Below the pieces are notes generated by a model. The model did not search any database. It had not been told where the DNA came from and saw only the letters and a list, made by a program, of their open reading frames with translations. Of a stretch of DNA of 29,060 nucleotides, positions 28,763 through 29,060 are shown one piece after another. The position numbers and the translations under genes were made by a program. How positions within the stretch are numbered: position 1 is the stretch's first letter; every line of letters starts with the position of its first letter. Source of the stretch: Gp6-AA45 sp035652075 (GTDB lineage: Bacteria; Acidobacteriota; Vicinamibacteria; Vicinamibacterales; CAVVIG01); NCBI GenBank assembly GCA_035652075.1, contig DASREL010000058.1, positions 1-29,060 on the forward strand, in the 5' to 3' direction.

Positions 28763-29060
28763 GCGGCACCTGTAGTGCGGATTGAGGATTGCGGATTGCG
28801 GATTGATTGTCGATTAACCGCCAATAAGTCCGCATTCCGCAATCCGCGATCCGCAATGACACTCAGCCACGCGCGAAGCGTGATGACCAGCGACGTCGTG
28901 AGCACCAGCGCGCCGCACACGACGTGGAGACTGTTGATCCAGACGTCGCGTTTGCTGAGAACGGTGAAGGCGCCGAGCATGATCTGTGTGCCGACGAGAA
29001 ACAGGATCAGCGTCGCGGGCCGCGCGAGCTCAGGTCGATCGCCGTGCGTCCGCCAGATGT
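28759..29060 (-). CDS. ctaA: CtaA/COX15 haem A synthase, C-terminal part
   Basis: Only the last 100 codons lie in the window; the 5' part is beyond the plus-strand end. The segment RPATLILFLVGTQIMLGAFTV, then LSKRDVWINSLHVVCGALVLTTSLVITLRAW, matches the last two helices of COX15/CtaA, including the conserved His in LHVVCGALVL that ligates haem. CtaA oxidises haem O to haem A in the inner membrane. After the last helix the C-terminal tail (LSVIADRGLRNADLLAVNRQSIRNPQ...) is encoded by a heptamer inverted array and is likely disordered. The position upstream of ctaB with a GTGA overlap supports the assignment. The family is less certain than ctaB because so little is visible. Confidence 0.8.
   Translation of the reverse strand, partial: IWRTHGDRPELARPATLILFLVGTQIMLGAFTVLSKRDVWINSLHVVCGALVLTTSLVITLRAWLSVIADRGLRNADLLAVNRQSIRNPQSSIRTTGAA
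28776..28858 (-). repeat. Inverted pair of heptamer arrays in the ctaA tail
   Basis: The left arm (28776-28807) consists of GGATTGA/GGATTGC-type units and the right arm (28828-28857) of the reverse complement (CCGCATT, CCGCAAT, CCGCGAT, CCGCAAT). The two arms can form a long imperfect hairpin within the last codons of ctaA, just before the ctaB start. Confidence 0.8.

Noticed and set aside
27870..28862. N-terminal extension of ctaM in the open frame
   Set aside because: It is antiframe sequence over ctaB. The DUF420 protein starts at the GTG at 27869.
1..29060. Insertion sequences, prophage genes, tRNA or rRNA
   Set aside because: No transposase, integrase, phage structural gene or RNA gene was recognised on either strand.

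Overview
The window is high-GC bacterial DNA whose gene content points to an acidobacterium, most likely of the Vicinamibacteria type. The main clues are an Oar-like TonB-dependent receptor with an N-terminal carboxypeptidase-regulatory domain, three secreted proteins with the von Willebrand A-like domain typical of Acidobacteriota, and many proteins carrying C-terminal TPR repeats. Taxonomy is inferred from protein style only; there is no rRNA or tRNA here.

Layout. 1-1535 (-) is the partial first member of a family of sulfatase-like/TPR membrane-anchored hydrolases. 1561-4415 (+) is a two-gene operon, a DUF4097-like secreted protein and an octaheme cytochrome c with HEAT/TPR repeats, followed by a five-unit palindromic repeat array (4421-4564). 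4561-5370 (-) is a small VWFA-like secreted protein. 5632-11455 (+) holds the TonB receptor, a secreted carboxypeptidase-regulatory/TPR protein and a membrane glycosyltransferase with TPR. From 24395 down to 11436 all genes lie on the minus strand in a tightly packed run: regulatory-domain/TPR protein, sulfatase-like 4, sulfatase-like 3, VWFA protein, sulfatase-like 2, beta-propeller protein, second VWFA/TPR protein and a beta-sandwich gene remnant. 24419-26743 (+) is a fusion of a serine beta-lactamase-family enzyme with a NamZ (DUF1343) muramidase. 26715-27410 (-) is a TMEM175-type potassium channel. 27444-29060 (-) is a cytochrome oxidase maturation operon: ctaA (partial), ctaB and ctaM (DUF420).

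How the genes may work together. The minus-strand run and the TonB operon are dominated by envelope proteins: anchored alkaline-phosphatase-superfamily enzymes, VWFA adhesion or scaffold proteins and TPR scaffolds. All four sulfatase-like proteins have Thr where true sulfatases carry the Cys/Ser that becomes formylglycine, so they are probably phospho-transferases, phosphodiesterases or something new rather than sulfatases. This cluster is the best candidate for an undescribed envelope system.

Non-coding structure. Three patterns run through the window. (1) GTAG-headed palindromes resembling REP elements occur as an array, next to stop codons, and in frame inside genes. (2) Arrays of 7-bp units (forms related to GGCTGGM, GGCTGAT, GGATTGM) lie in linkers of otherwise unrelated proteins, twice at the same homologous site of two sulfatase-like paralogues, and once form a terminator hairpin. 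(3) Most transcription units have a -10-like hexamer ending 6-11 nt before the start codon and no Shine-Dalgarno sequence, indicating widespread leaderless transcription.
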